Shown: positions 25,423-35,065, numbered from the stretch's first letter. The stretch: DNA of 58,086 nucleotides from Streptomyces sp. TRM68367 (GCF_014495685.1 NZ_JACTVI010000052.1:1-58086), one strand, 5' to 3'. The notes: generated from the sequence alone by a model not told the origin. A program made the numbers and translations.

Positions 25423-26082
25423 CTATCCGGTGATCCCGTACGGCTCCGGATCGCGCCAGCGGTCGAACGGCCGGTCCAGCGTGTACTTGCCGTTCTCCCC
25501 GAGAACGAGCATCCGTACCTCGCCGTTCCCCGGGTTCGACAGGGACTCGAACTCCGCCACCGTCCAGTGGAACCAGCGCATGCAGAACAGCCGCATGGCC
25601 AGACCATGGGTCACCAGGAGGACGTTCGGCGGATGGTCGGGGGCCTCGAAGCTGCGGAACAGGCTCTCCAGGAAGCCGCCGACCCGGTCGTAGACGTCGG
25701 CACCGGACTCGCCCTGGGCGAAGCGGTAGAAGAAGTGGCCGTAGGCGTCGCGGTAGGCCTTCTGGAGGCGTACGTCGTCGCGGTCCTGCCAGTTGCCCCA
25801 GTCCTGCTCGCGCAGCCGGGGCTCCTCGCGCACCCGTATGAGCTCGGGGCCGAGGTGGAAGGCGCGCAGCGTCTCGTGTGTACGGCGGTAGGGGGAGACG
25901 TACACGCTGACGCGTTCGCGGCCGAAGATCTCGCGCAGTGTCTTGCCGGTCTCCTCCGCCTGCCGCCAGCCGCGCTCGGTGAGTGCCAGCGCATGGTCGG
26001 GCACGCGTTCATACACGGAGTCATCAACATTGCCCGTTGACTCGCCGTGTCGGACAAGGACGATGCGCCGCGGTCGTGCCAT
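25423..26082 (-). CDS. Histidine phosphatase (phosphoglycerate-mutase-like) family protein
   Basis: A 219-residue protein with the RHG signature LVRHGESTGN at about 9-18, supplying the catalytic His. A second His is in LLVTHGLAMRLF near 160 and an acidic residue in REQDWGNWQ. Size and motifs match small-molecule phosphatases of the cofactor-dependent mutase superfamily, but not a specific substrate. It is the first gene of a probable two-gene unit with the ADP-ribosylglycohydrolase, 12 bp apart. Confidence 0.9.
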   Translation of the reverse strand: MARPRRIVLVRHGESTGNVDDSVYERVPDHALALTERGWRQAEETGKTLREIFGRERVSVYVSPYRRTHETLRAFHLGPELIRVREEPRLREQDWGNWQDRDDVRLQKAYRDAYGHFFYRFAQGESGADVYDRVGGFLESLFRSFEAPDHPPNVLLVTHGLAMRLFCMRWFHWTVAEFESLSNPGNGEVRMLVLGENGKYTLDRPFDRWRDPEPYGITG

Positions 26083-26235
26083 GCCAAAACCCTAGATCGG
26101 GTCGGGGACAATCGAGCACTCGTACGGGCTTCATACGGCGTAGGTCACACAGATCCCGCACCACGGCTCACATGAGGCCACATGATTAACGCGGTCCGGC
26201 GTGCGTCCAGAGCGCCTCAAGGGTGCGTACGGCAA

Positions 26236-26841
26236 TCAAACTATCCAGGACGGTTCGAGGCCCACGATGTCACCCGTGAGCGCCGCGATGTCGGCCTCCG
26301 TCTGCGCGCGGAGCGCGAGTCGCTCCACGCGTTCGGTGCGGTACTTGCCGTGCTCGGCGGCCGAACGCCACATCGACAGCACCAGGAACTCGTGGCCGGG
26401 CGCCTCGCCGAACAGGCCTCGGATCATGCCGGGCGAGCCGGCCATCGCGGGGTTCCAGACCTTCTCCTGCATCAGCACGAAGTGCTCGGTCCGCTCCTCG
26501 TGCACGCGGCACAGTGCGACGCGCAGCAGGTCGGCGTCCGTGAAGCGGGGCTCGAACCCGGTATTCACGTCGAAGCGGTAGTCGAAGAGCCTGACCTGGG
26601 CGTCCTTGAAAGTGCCCGACTGGGCTGCCGCGAGCCGGTCGTGGGAACGGGCCATGAAGGAGTCGTAGAAGGCACGGCTTTCCCAGAAGGCGAAGATGTG
26701 CGCCACGTCCGGCCGTCCCCGGCTCCAGCCGCCGCCCTGTCCGCGAAAACCCGGCTCCCCCAGAAGCCCCGCCCATTTTCGCTGCCCCCGCTCGAAACCG
26801 CGGCGGTCCACCACGGTGCAGCGAATCCACTTGACCAGCAC
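26236..26841 (-). CDS. DUF4937/YdbC-like dimeric alpha-beta-barrel protein
   Basis: A 201-residue protein; GTG at 26841 (VLVKWIRCTVVDRRGFERG) is the best start. Two ferredoxin-like segments can be followed: an N-terminal one with VAHIFAFWESRAFYDSFM, and a second with LCRVHEERTEHFVLMQEKVW and HEFLVLSMWRSAAEHGKY. This is the layout of antibiotic-biosynthesis-monooxygenase-like proteins annotated DUF4937. No heme or catalytic residue is obvious. The function is unknown. It is divergent from the TerD-family gene. Confidence 0.75.
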   Translation of the reverse strand: MLVKWIRCTVVDRRGFERGQRKWAGLLGEPGFRGQGGGWSRGRPDVAHIFAFWESRAFYDSFMARSHDRLAAAQSGTFKDAQVRLFDYRFDVNTGFEPRFTDADLLRVALCRVHEERTEHFVLMQEKVWNPAMAGSPGMIRGLFGEAPGHEFLVLSMWRSAAEHGKYRTERVERLALRAQTEADIAALTGDIVGLEPSWIV

Positions 26842-26992
26842 CGCGCCATCGTAAGGCCACGGAGCGTGGCATCGGTCACCCTCGGGCGGACAGCTCTCCC
26901 GCACGGACACGCGCGCGCGTGGCAGGATGGACAACCAGCTGTGACTGCCCGGCAGTTGGAGCGAACGACGGTACCGGGGAAGGGGAAGTCTG

Positions 26993-27526
26993 GTGAACGG
27001 CCTCAACAAGGGGATCGGCAAGGTCGAGGTCGCACTGCGGTGGGACCCGAGTCCGGCGGGACAGCCGCCCTCCGATCTCGACCTCGTCGCCGCGACGTAC
27101 CTGGCGAACGATCCGTACGGCGATCCCGCCTACGTGGTGTACTTCGACAGCCGCTCCCCCGACGGCACCATCTACCTCAACCGGGACAGCAAGGACGGCA
27201 AGGGCTTCGGCTACGACGAGGTCATGACGCTGGAGCTGGAACGCCTGGCCCCCCGCTACGCGCGCGTGGTGGTCGGTGTGGCCATCCAGCAGCGCCCCGC
27301 ACATCGGACCTTCGTCAGCGTGGCCAACCCCGGCCTGCGTATCCGTGAGGGCTACACCGACCTGACCGAGGACGACTTCGGCCAGGTCCTCGGGGCGACG
27401 GCGGCCACGGTCGCGGAGTTCGTCCGGGAGGGATCCGGCGCGTGGGACTACCGTCCCGGCATCCAGGGCTTCGAGGGCGACCCGGCGGACTTCACGCGGA
27501 CCATGGGCGCGACACGCCGGTCCTGA
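26993..27526 (+). CDS. TerD-family protein
   Basis: A 177-residue protein with GTG at 26993. It shows the TerD fold signatures: VEVALRWDPSP at the start, DLDLVAATYL (calcium-ligand aspartates), then a loop with DSRSPDGTIYLNRDSKDG and GYDEVMTLELERL. Streptomyces carry several such proteins, tied to calcium binding, stress and development rather than proven tellurite resistance. No other ter genes are nearby, so it appears to act as a stand-alone member. Confidence 0.85.
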   Translation: MNGLNKGIGKVEVALRWDPSPAGQPPSDLDLVAATYLANDPYGDPAYVVYFDSRSPDGTIYLNRDSKDGKGFGYDEVMTLELERLAPRYARVVVGVAIQQRPAHRTFVSVANPGLRIREGYTDLTEDDFGQVLGATAATVAEFVREGSGAWDYRPGIQGFEGDPADFTRTMGATRRS

Positions 27527-27621
27527 CGCCGTACGCGAGGACATACGACGACGAGGGGCGCCAGCACATGGTCGGCGCCCCTCGCGCAACTACCCGGGCG
27601 GCAGGGTCACCCTGCCCGGTG

Positions 27622-30501
27622 TCAGCTGCAGCCGCTGGTCGAGCCGCAGCCCTCGCAGATGTAGCAGGAACCGGCGCGCTGCATCTTCGTGCCGCAGGAG
27701 AAGCACAGCGGGGCGTCGGCCTGGATGCCCAGCTGCATCTCCACCAGTTCGGCGCTGGTGTGGGCCTGCTGCGGGGCCGGCTTGGCCACCCCGGTGCCGT
27801 TCGGAGCGGACACGGCCTTCAGGTCGTGGGCGCGCGGCGCCGACTGGGCCAGGCCCTCGACGTCGACCTCGTCGTCGGTCGGCTCGTACGAACCGGTCTC
27901 CAGGTGGCGCTGGCGCTCCTCGGCGGAGTGGATACCGAGCGCGGAGCGCGTCTCGAAGGGCAGAAAGTCCAGCGCAAGGCGGCGGAAGATGTAGTCGACG
28001 ATCGACTGCGCCATCCGCACGTCCGGGTCGTCCGTCATGCCGGCCGGCTCGAAGCGCATGTTGGTGAACTTCGAGACGTACGTCTCCAGGGGCACGCCGT
28101 ACTGCAGGCCGACGGAGACCGCGATGGAGAAGGCGTCCATCATGCCCGCGAGGGTCGAGCCCTGCTTGGACATCTTCAGGAAGACCTCGCCGAGACCGTC
28201 GTCCGGGTAGGAGTTGGCGGTCATGTAGCCCTCGGCGCCGCCGACCGTGAAGGACGTCGTGATGCCGGGACGGCCCTTGGGAAGGCGCTTGCGGACCGGG
28301 CGGTACTCGACGACCTTCTCGACCGGGGGCTCGACGACGGCGGGCTCCTCGGCCTTCTCCTCCTCCCACTTCTTCGTGGAGAGCGGCTGGCCGACCTTGC
28401 AGTTGTCGCGGTAGATGGCGAGCGCCTTGACACCCAGCTTCCAGGCCTCGAAGTAGATCTCCTCGACCTCCTCGACGGTCGCCGACTCCGGCATGTTGAC
28501 CGTCTTGGAGATGGCACCCGAGATCCACGGCTGGATCGCGGCCATCATGCGGACGTGGCCCATCGGGGAGATGGCACGCTCGCCCATGGCGCAGTCGAAC
28601 ACCTCGTAGTGCTCGGGCTTGAGGCCGGGCGCGTCGATCACGTTGCCGTGGTCGGCGATGTGGGCGACGATCGCCTCGATCTGCTCCTCCTGGTAGCCCA
28701 GGCGGCGCAGGGCCTGCGGGACGGTGCCGTTGACGATCTGCATCGAACCGCCGCCGACCAGCTTCTTGAACTTGACCAGCGCGAGGTCGGGCTCGACACC
28801 GGTGGTGTCACAGGCCATCGCCAGGCCGATGGTGCCGGTCGGGGCGAGCACGGATGCCTGGGAGTTACGGAAACCGTTCTTCTCACCGAGACGCACCACG
28901 TCCTGCCAGGACTCGGTGGCAGCGGCCCACACCGGGGTGTCCAGGTCGTCGATACGGACGGCCTTGTCGTTGGCGTCGGCGTGCTGCTTCATGACGCGCT
29001 TGTGGGCGGAGGCGTTGCGGGCGTAGCCGTCGTACGGACCGACCACCGCGGCGAGTTCGGCCGAGCGCCGGTACGCCGTACCGGTCATCAGGGAGGTGAT
29101 GGCTCCGGCGAGGGAGCGGCCGCCGTCGGAGTCGTAGGCGTGGCCGGTCGCCATCAGCAGGGCGCCGAGGTTGGCGTAGCCGATGCCGAGCTGGCGGAAC
29201 GCGCGCGTGTTCTCGCCGATCTTCTGGGTCGGGAAGTCCGCGAAGCAGATCGAGATGTCCATCGCCGTGATGACCAGCTCGACGACCTTCGAGAAGCGCT
29301 CGACCTCGAAGGACTGGTTGCCCAGGCCGTCGTCCTTCAGGAACTTCATGAGGTTCAGCGAGGCCAGGTTGCAGGACGTGTTGTCCAGGTGCATGTACTC
29401 GCTGCACGGGTTCGACGCGGTGATCCGGCCGGACTCGGGGCAGGTGTGCCAGTTGTTGATGGTGTCGTCGTACTGGATGCCGGGGTCGGCGCAGGCCCAC
29501 GCGGCCTCGGCGATCCTGCGGAACAGCGCCTTGGCGTCGACCTCCTCGATGACCTCGCCGGTCATCCGCGCGCGCAGGCCGAACTTGCCGCCCTGGTCGA
29601 CCGCCTTCATGAACTCGTCGTTCACACGGACCGAGTTGTTGGCGTTCTGGTACTGGACGGAGGCGATGTCGTCGCCGCCCAGGTCCATGTCGAAGCCGGC
29701 ATCGCGCAGGACGCGGATCTTCTCCTCTTCCTTGACCTTGGTCTCGATGAAGTCCTCGATGTCCGGGTGATCCACGTCGAGGACGACCATTTTGGCGGCG
29801 CGGCGGGTCGCGCCACCCGACTTGATCGTTCCAGCGGAGGCGTCGGCGCCGCGCATGAAGGAGACCGGGCCGGAGGCGTTGCCGCCGGAGGACAGCAGCT
29901 CCTTGGAGGAGCGGATGCGGGAGAGGTTCAGGCCGGCGCCGGAGCCGCCCTTGAAGATCATGCCCTCTTCCTTGTACCAGTCGAGGATCGACTCCATGGA
30001 GTCGTCGACGGACAGGATGAAGCAGGCGGAGACCTGCTGGGGCTGCTTGGTGCCGACGTTGAACCAGACAGGGCTGTTGAAGCTGAAGATCTGGTGCAGG
30101 AGGGCGTAAGCCAGCTCGTGCTCGAAAATCTCGGCGTCGGCGGGCGAGGCGAAGTACTTGTGGTCCTCGCCGGCCTTCCGGTACGTCTTCACGATGCGGT
30201 CGATCAGCTGCTTGAGGCTGGTCTCGCGCTGCGGAGTGCCGACGGCACCGCGGAAGTACTTGCTGGTGACGATGTTGACCGCGTTCACCGACCAGAAGTC
30301 GGGGAACTCGACGCCACGCTGCTCGAAGTTGACCGAGCCGTCGCGCCAGTTGGTCATGACGACGTCACGGCGCTCCCAGGCCACCTCGTCGTACGGGTGC
30401 ACGCCGGGGGTGGTGTGGATGCGCTCGATACGCAGGCCCTTGTTCGCCTTGGTGCCCTTGGCTCGGGAACTCCGTGCCGGACCGCTCGCCGTCTCTGTCA
30501 T
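27622..30501 (-). CDS. nrdJ: Vitamin B12-dependent ribonucleotide reductase, class II
   Basis: A 959-residue enzyme that reduces ribonucleotides to deoxyribonucleotides using adenosylcobalamin, independent of oxygen. Visible features are ACFILSVDDSMESILDWYK, the substrate-site loop NPCSEYMHLDNTSCNLASLN with the catalytic cysteine, the barrel-strand segment LAPTGTIGLAMACDTTGVEP, and a C-terminal cysteine cluster (CFSCGTKMQRAGSC, CEGCGSTSGC) of the redox/zinc type. The gene follows nrdR after 161 bp on the same strand, giving the known nrdR-nrdJ operon. I saw no B12-box riboswitch in the gap. Confidence 0.97.
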   Translation of the reverse strand: MTETASGPARSSRAKGTKANKGLRIERIHTTPGVHPYDEVAWERRDVVMTNWRDGSVNFEQRGVEFPDFWSVNAVNIVTSKYFRGAVGTPQRETSLKQLIDRIVKTYRKAGEDHKYFASPADAEIFEHELAYALLHQIFSFNSPVWFNVGTKQPQQVSACFILSVDDSMESILDWYKEEGMIFKGGSGAGLNLSRIRSSKELLSSGGNASGPVSFMRGADASAGTIKSGGATRRAAKMVVLDVDHPDIEDFIETKVKEEEKIRVLRDAGFDMDLGGDDIASVQYQNANNSVRVNDEFMKAVDQGGKFGLRARMTGEVIEEVDAKALFRRIAEAAWACADPGIQYDDTINNWHTCPESGRITASNPCSEYMHLDNTSCNLASLNLMKFLKDDGLGNQSFEVERFSKVVELVITAMDISICFADFPTQKIGENTRAFRQLGIGYANLGALLMATGHAYDSDGGRSLAGAITSLMTGTAYRRSAELAAVVGPYDGYARNASAHKRVMKQHADANDKAVRIDDLDTPVWAAATESWQDVVRLGEKNGFRNSQASVLAPTGTIGLAMACDTTGVEPDLALVKFKKLVGGGSMQIVNGTVPQALRRLGYQEEQIEAIVAHIADHGNVIDAPGLKPEHYEVFDCAMGERAISPMGHVRMMAAIQPWISGAISKTVNMPESATVEEVEEIYFEAWKLGVKALAIYRDNCKVGQPLSTKKWEEEKAEEPAVVEPPVEKVVEYRPVRKRLPKGRPGITTSFTVGGAEGYMTANSYPDDGLGEVFLKMSKQGSTLAGMMDAFSIAVSVGLQYGVPLETYVSKFTNMRFEPAGMTDDPDVRMAQSIVDYIFRRLALDFLPFETRSALGIHSAEERQRHLETGSYEPTDDEVDVEGLAQSAPRAHDLKAVSAPNGTGVAKPAPQQAHTSAELVEMQLGIQADAPLCFSCGTKMQRAGSCYICEGCGSTSGCS

Positions 30502-30662
30502 GCCGCCTCCCTGTACGGGCTAAAACGCCCTGAAGTGCCCCGTTGTTCCCGTGGCACGGTGTTCTGTCTGGTGTTGCTGGCATCCTCGCTGCTGCCCGCA
30601 ACAGGTCTTTCTCGCCGCCGCCCGGCCGGGCCCGGAGTGTGCATCCGGGTCCGGCCCGCCGG

Positions 30663-31226
30663 TCAGTCGGCGGCGCCTGCGGGCTCGGGGACCTGTGCAG
30701 TCCCCCCGGTCCCGCGGTCGCCTTCCTGGCTCCCCGCGTCAGCTTCGTCCTCGCGGTCCTCGTCGTCAGCGGCGGGGTGTCCCGTCTGCTGCCTTAGCTC
30801 CGCGATGGCGGCCTCGAAGTCCTCGAGCGAGTCGAACGCCCGGTAGACGGAGGCGAATCGCAGAAAGGCGACGAGGTCGAGCTCCTGCAACGGGCCGAGT
30901 ATGGCCAGCCCCACGTCGTGGGCGGCCACCTCGGCGCTTCCAGTGGCCCGCACCGCCTCCTCGACCCGTTGGCCGAGCTGGGCGAGCGCGTCCTCGGTGA
31001 CTGGCCGTCCCTGGCATGCCTTGCGCACACCGTTGATGACCTTGGTACGGCTGAAGGGTTCGGTGACTCCGGACCGCTTGACCACCATCAGCGAGCACGT
31101 CTCCACGGTCGTGAAACGACGGGAGCAGTCGGGGCACTGGCGGCGCCTGCGGATCGACGTGCCGTCGTCGGTCGTCCGGCTGTCGACGACACGGCTGTCG
31201 GGGTGCCTGCAGAAGGGGCAGTGCAT
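30663..31226 (-). CDS. nrdR: Transcriptional repressor NrdR
   Basis: A 187-residue repressor of ribonucleotide reductase genes. The N-terminal zinc ribbon has CPFCRHPDSRVVDSR and CPDCSRRFTTVE. An ATP-cone follows (VVKRSGVTEPFSRTKVINGV) that binds ATP/dATP to set DNA affinity. The acidic C-terminal tail of about 35 residues is an extension common in Streptomyces. It is the first gene of the nrdRJ operon, with GGAGGG upstream of the ATG, and two NrdR boxes lie in its promoter region, so it is autoregulated. Confidence 0.97.
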   Translation of the reverse strand: MHCPFCRHPDSRVVDSRTTDDGTSIRRRRQCPDCSRRFTTVETCSLMVVKRSGVTEPFSRTKVINGVRKACQGRPVTEDALAQLGQRVEEAVRATGSAEVAAHDVGLAILGPLQELDLVAFLRFASVYRAFDSLEDFEAAIAELRQQTGHPAADDEDREDEADAGSQEGDRGTGGTAQVPEPAGAAD

Positions 31227-31334
31227 GAACTCCCAACCCTCCTCACAGCAGACTCAATAGCCTCGCGGACCACTTGGGCCCCACGAAGCAGCCCCAAGCA
31301 TAGGCGATCGTCTCGGGCCTGAAGACCCGGGGGA

Positions 31335-31350
31335 CCACAACTTCTGGGCT
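31335..31350. promoter_or_regulatory. NrdR box, proximal
   Basis: ccacaacttctgggct fits the palindromic NrdR consensus acaCwAtATaTwGtgt imperfectly. Its centre is exactly 31 bp from the second box, the spacing reported for paired NrdR sites. Confidence 0.65.
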
Positions 31351-31365
31351 ACTCCTGCAATCCAA

Positions 31366-31381
31366 CCACTAGATGTGGGGA
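31366..31381. promoter_or_regulatory. NrdR box, distal
   Basis: ccactagatgtgggga keeps most of the conserved NrdR-box core (CtAgATgTgG). With the proximal box it lies 110-155 bp upstream of the nrdR start. Confidence 0.75.
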
Positions 31382-31710
31382 TTGGCTCATACACACACGC
31401 TGTGCGCGCGTGTCGCACCCACAGAGGCAGGCGCCGTACGGCCCGCCGCGCCGCGCCCGATCCGCAGCGCAGGGCCGCATCGCTGCCGCACATGCGGAGA
31501 TACCGTGGGCGCCAGGAGGAGGGGACGTGGGACTCCCGCGCAGATGGGGCCCTGCCCCCGGGTGACGGGATACCGGGTGGCAGACTGGGGCACCAACCCA
31601 CGAGGTCGTCACCCGGCGGTGAACAACAACGGGCCCTTTTGTCCGCCAGGCACCACGGTAGCCATACACCCAGACACATGATCGCGACAGACGATTCGCG
31701 TTTTTTCACT

Positions 31711-31724
31711 CGAACGTGTGTTTG
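31711..31724. promoter_or_regulatory. LexA (SOS) box of lexA
   Basis: CGAAC-gtgt-GTTTG matches the actinobacterial SOS consensus CGAACNNNNGTTYG except for the last base order. It lies 61 bp before the lexA GTG, as expected for autoregulation. Confidence 0.88.
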
Positions 31725-31784
31725 GCGCAACCTTTCGAAAGCAACTACCGTTGTCCAGCAGGGAGACCATCGAGAGGGGCCGAC

Positions 31785-32564
31785 GTGACCACCACCGCAG
31801 ACAGTGCCACCATCACTGCCCAGGACCGCTCCCAGGGCCGACTTGAGCCGGTGCATGCGATGAACCAAGCCACGAATCCCGAGGGGCACAAGCGCTCCCT
31901 GCCGGGCCGACCTCCAGGCATCCGGGCGGACAGCTCCGGGCTCACCGACCGCCAGCGCCGGGTGATCGAGGTCATCAGGGACTCCGTGCAGCGACGCGGC
32001 TACCCGCCGTCGATGCGCGAGATCGGCCAGGCCGTCGGCCTCTCCAGCACCTCCTCCGTCGCGCACCAGCTGATGGCACTGGAGCGCAAGGGCTTTCTGC
32101 GCCGCGACCCGCACCGCCCGCGCGCGTACGAGGTACGCGGCTCCGACCAGGCCGCCTCCGTGCAGCCCACGGACACCGCCGGCAAGCCGGCCGCGTCGTA
32201 TGTCCCGCTGGTCGGCCGGATCGCCGCCGGTGGCCCGATCCTCGCCGAGGAGTCGGTCGAGGACGTCTTCCCTCTTCCCCGTCAGCTGGTCGGCGACGGT
32301 GAGCTGTTTGTCCTCAAGGTCGTCGGCGACTCCATGATCGAGGCCGCGATCTGCGACGGCGACTGGGTCACGGTCCGCCGCCAGCCGGTCGCCGAGAACG
32401 GCGACATCGTCGCCGCGATGCTCGACGGTGAGGCCACCGTGAAGCGCTTCAAGCGCGAGGACGGCCACGTCTGGCTGCTCCCGCACAACGCGGCGTACGA
32501 GCCGATCCCCGGCGACGACGCGACCATCCTCGGCAAGGTGGTGGCCGTACTGCGCCGCGTCTGA
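31785..32564 (+). CDS. lexA: SOS repressor LexA
   Basis: A 259-residue repressor; GTG at 31785 is taken as start, with GAGAGG upstream. After a 50-residue N-terminal extension the winged helix runs about 52-115 (LTDRQRRVIEVIRDSVQRRG, PPSMREIGQAVGLSS). The self-cleavage site is Ala148-Gly149 (RIAAGGPI), with Ser183 (VVGDSMIEAA) and Lys220 (GEATVKRF) as catalytic dyad. All elements for RecA-stimulated autocleavage are present. It is divergent from nrdR, which puts SOS control and nucleotide supply side by side, and carries its own SOS box. Confidence 0.97.
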   Translation: MTTTADSATITAQDRSQGRLEPVHAMNQATNPEGHKRSLPGRPPGIRADSSGLTDRQRRVIEVIRDSVQRRGYPPSMREIGQAVGLSSTSSVAHQLMALERKGFLRRDPHRPRAYEVRGSDQAASVQPTDTAGKPAASYVPLVGRIAAGGPILAEESVEDVFPLPRQLVGDGELFVLKVVGDSMIEAAICDGDWVTVRRQPVAENGDIVAAMLDGEATVKRFKREDGHVWLLPHNAAYEPIPGDDATILGKVVAVLRRV

Positions 32565-32728
32565 CCGGCGCCGGGCGGGCCTCGCCGCCCCGCCCTCTGG
32601 CCGGGCCCCGGGACCCCTGCGCCGGTTCCGGGGTCTGTCTTTGCGCCTAAGCCGGCGCCGCTTTCGCGGACCTGGTTGATCGCCGTTGTGGTTGCTCAAT
32701 TGATGGTTCCGGTGCGTGGCACGAGGGT

Positions 32729-34702
32729 TTACTGGGCGTCTGCTTTTGCGGCCGCGTCGATCGCGGCCAGTGACTTCCGTACCTGGTTACGGTCCGTGGT
32801 GTACCAGAAGTCGGGCAGTGAAGCCTTCAGATAGCTCCCGTACCGCGCTGTCGCCAGCCGCTGATCCAGTACGGCGACCACGCCGCGGTCCCCCGACGCC
32901 CGTACGAGGCGGCCGGCGCCCTGGGCCATGAGCAGCGCCGCATGGGTCGCGGCGACCGCCATGAAGCCGTTGCCGCCGGCGTCCTCCACCGCCTTCTGGC
33001 GGGCGCTCATCAAGGGGTCGTCGGGCCGCGGGAACGGGATCTTGTCCATGACGACAAGCTGGCAGCTGGGGCCGGGCACGTCGACGCCCTGCCACAGCGA
33101 GAGCGTGCCGAACAGGCAGGTCTTCGGGTCGGCGGAGAAATTCTTGATCAGCTCACCGAGGGTCTCCTCGCCCTGGAGGAGGATCGGGAACTCGGGGATG
33201 CGGCTGCGCAGTTCCTCGGCCGCGAGCTGGGCGGCCCGCATCGAGGAGAACAGCCCCAGCGTCCGGCCGCCCGCCGCCTGGATCAGCTCCGTCAACTCGT
33301 CCAGCATGTCGACGCGGTCGCCGTCACGCGCGGGACGCGACAAGTGCTTGGCGACGTAGAGGATGCCCTGCTTGGGGTAGTCGAAGGGCGAGCCGACGTC
33401 GACGCCCTTCCACTGCGGGAGGTCCTCGCCCTCCGTGCCCTCGGGGGCCAGCCCCAGGGAGGCGCCGACGCCGTTGAAGTCGCCGCCCAATTTCAGGGTC
33501 GCGGAGGTCAGGACGACGGAGCGGTCCGCGAAAAGCTTCTCCCTGAGCAGGCCCGACACGGACATGGGGGCGACGCGCAGGGAGGCCCCGAAGCGGTCGT
33601 GGCGCTCATACCACACGACGTCCCACTCGGAACCGTTCGTGATCCGCTCCGCCACGTCGTGGATGTTCTCCACGGCGGCCAGGGCCTGCTTGCGGACCGC
33701 GTCCTCGTCCTGGACGGACTTGTCGCGGGTCGCGCCGATCGCGGAGATCACCGTGCGGCAGGCGTCGCGCAGCGCCATGAGCGCGTAGCCGAGGTCCTCC
33801 GGGATCTCCTCCAGGCGGCCCGGCAGGGCCAGCTCCATCAGCCGTTCGAAGCCCTCGGCGGCGGTCTGGAGCTGGTCGGCGGCCTTCTCGTTCACGAGCT
33901 TCGCGGCGCGCCGCACCGCGCGGTTGACCTGGCCGGAGGTGAGCTCGCCGGTGGCGACTCCGGTGACCCGCGAGACCAGCTCGTGGGCCTCATCGACGAT
34001 CAGCACCTCGTGCTGGGGGAGGACCGGTGCGCCCTCGATGGCATCGATGGCGAGCAGCGCGTGGTTCGTGACGACGACCTCGGAGAGCTTGGCGCGCTCA
34101 CGGGCCATCTCCGCGAAGCACTCGGCGCCGTAGGCGCACTTCGACGCGCCCAGACACTCTCTCGACGACACCGACACCTGGGACCAGGCCCGGTCGGACA
34201 CGCCGGGCGAGAGGCCGTCGCGGTCGCCGGACTCTGTCTCGTCCGCCCAGTCTCGCAGCCGCAGCAGGTCCTGGCCCAGCTTGCTGGTGGGGGCCGCCGC
34301 CTCGAACTGGTCGAAGAGGCCCTCCTCCTCGTCCTGCGGGACACCCTCGTTCAGGCGGTGCAGGCACAGGTAGTTCGACCGGCCCTTGAGCATCGCGAAC
34401 TCCGGGCGGCGGCGCAGCAGCGGGTGCAACGCGTCGACCGTACGCGGCAGGTCGCGCTCCACGAGCTGGCGCTGCAGGGCCAGGGTGGCGGTCGCCACGA
34501 CGACACGCTCCCCGTGAGCGAGGGCCGGCACGAGGTAGCCGAGCGACTTGCCGGTGCCGGTGCCGGCCTGGACCAGCAGATGGGAGCCGTCGTCGATCGC
34601 CTGGGCGACGGCTTCGGCCATGGCCACCTGGCCGGGGCGCTCCGTACCGCCGACAGCAGTGACGGCAGCATGCAGGAGTTCGGGGAGTGAGGGCTTCGTC
34701 AT
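32729..34702 (-). CDS. dinG: DinG/XPD-type ATP-dependent DNA helicase
   Basis: A 657-residue superfamily 2 helicase. Motif I is QAGTGTGKSLGYLVP (about 45-59), the DEAH box is VLIVDEAHELVSRV, and motif VI is AQGAGRLVRASGDRG. Four cysteines between motifs I and II (YLCLHR, and CLGASKCAYGAEC) are placed like the iron-sulfur cluster ligands of XPD and DinG. It probably unwinds forked DNA or R-loops during repair. The gene converges with lexA; no SOS box was seen upstream of it. The name is by family, and bacterial members differ in detail. Confidence 0.92.
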   Translation of the reverse strand: MTKPSLPELLHAAVTAVGGTERPGQVAMAEAVAQAIDDGSHLLVQAGTGTGKSLGYLVPALAHGERVVVATATLALQRQLVERDLPRTVDALHPLLRRRPEFAMLKGRSNYLCLHRLNEGVPQDEEEGLFDQFEAAAPTSKLGQDLLRLRDWADETESGDRDGLSPGVSDRAWSQVSVSSRECLGASKCAYGAECFAEMARERAKLSEVVVTNHALLAIDAIEGAPVLPQHEVLIVDEAHELVSRVTGVATGELTSGQVNRAVRRAAKLVNEKAADQLQTAAEGFERLMELALPGRLEEIPEDLGYALMALRDACRTVISAIGATRDKSVQDEDAVRKQALAAVENIHDVAERITNGSEWDVVWYERHDRFGASLRVAPMSVSGLLREKLFADRSVVLTSATLKLGGDFNGVGASLGLAPEGTEGEDLPQWKGVDVGSPFDYPKQGILYVAKHLSRPARDGDRVDMLDELTELIQAAGGRTLGLFSSMRAAQLAAEELRSRIPEFPILLQGEETLGELIKNFSADPKTCLFGTLSLWQGVDVPGPSCQLVVMDKIPFPRPDDPLMSARQKAVEDAGGNGFMAVAATHAALLMAQGAGRLVRASGDRGVVAVLDQRLATARYGSYLKASLPDFWYTTDRNQVRKSLAAIDAAAKADAQ

Positions 34703-35065
34703 AGCGCGACCACCCTACGGCCCAGCACTGACAAACGGGCGATCAAGGCGGGGACGACGGGCTGGATCAAGACGGGAGGCTCCTCTGCGCGTGACCGGAA
34801 TGGGGCGGATGGGGATCGAGCCGGCTCGGATGCGGATCGGTCCGGTGTGGACGGGATCGGATCGGTTGGGTGGAATCGGCTGGGATGAGGGGGACTTGGA
34901 TCGGGCGGATGAGATCGGGGCGGTGCGTGCGGAGTTTTGACTGACGTGAGGGGGCAGCGGGGCTCTGGTTGTGGTGCGCAGCGGAGCGGGCTGTGCGGGC
35001 GGATCCGTGTGCTGGAGTCCGGGCGGAAATCATCGCGGCAGTGCACACCAGGGGGAGTCAAGATC
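34703..35065. repeat. Low-complexity gatcgg-rich intergenic region
   Basis: Between the helicase start and the protease remnant there is no gene. From about 34,795 to 34,925 the sequence is built of imperfect ggatcgg / ggatgag words at short, irregular intervals. It looks like slippage-derived DNA and adjoins the decayed protease gene. Confidence 0.55.

Noticed and set aside
30502..30662. A B12 riboswitch upstream of nrdJ
   Set aside because: I found no B12-box or the expected long-range helices. In Streptomyces the cobalamin riboswitch belongs to the class Ia reductase operon, while nrdRJ is controlled by NrdR.
27442..30846. An 1,134-codon plus-strand frame opposite nrdJ
   Set aside because: It is the mirror of nrdJ, with repetitive Leu/Gly/Asp/Val composition typical of antisense frames.
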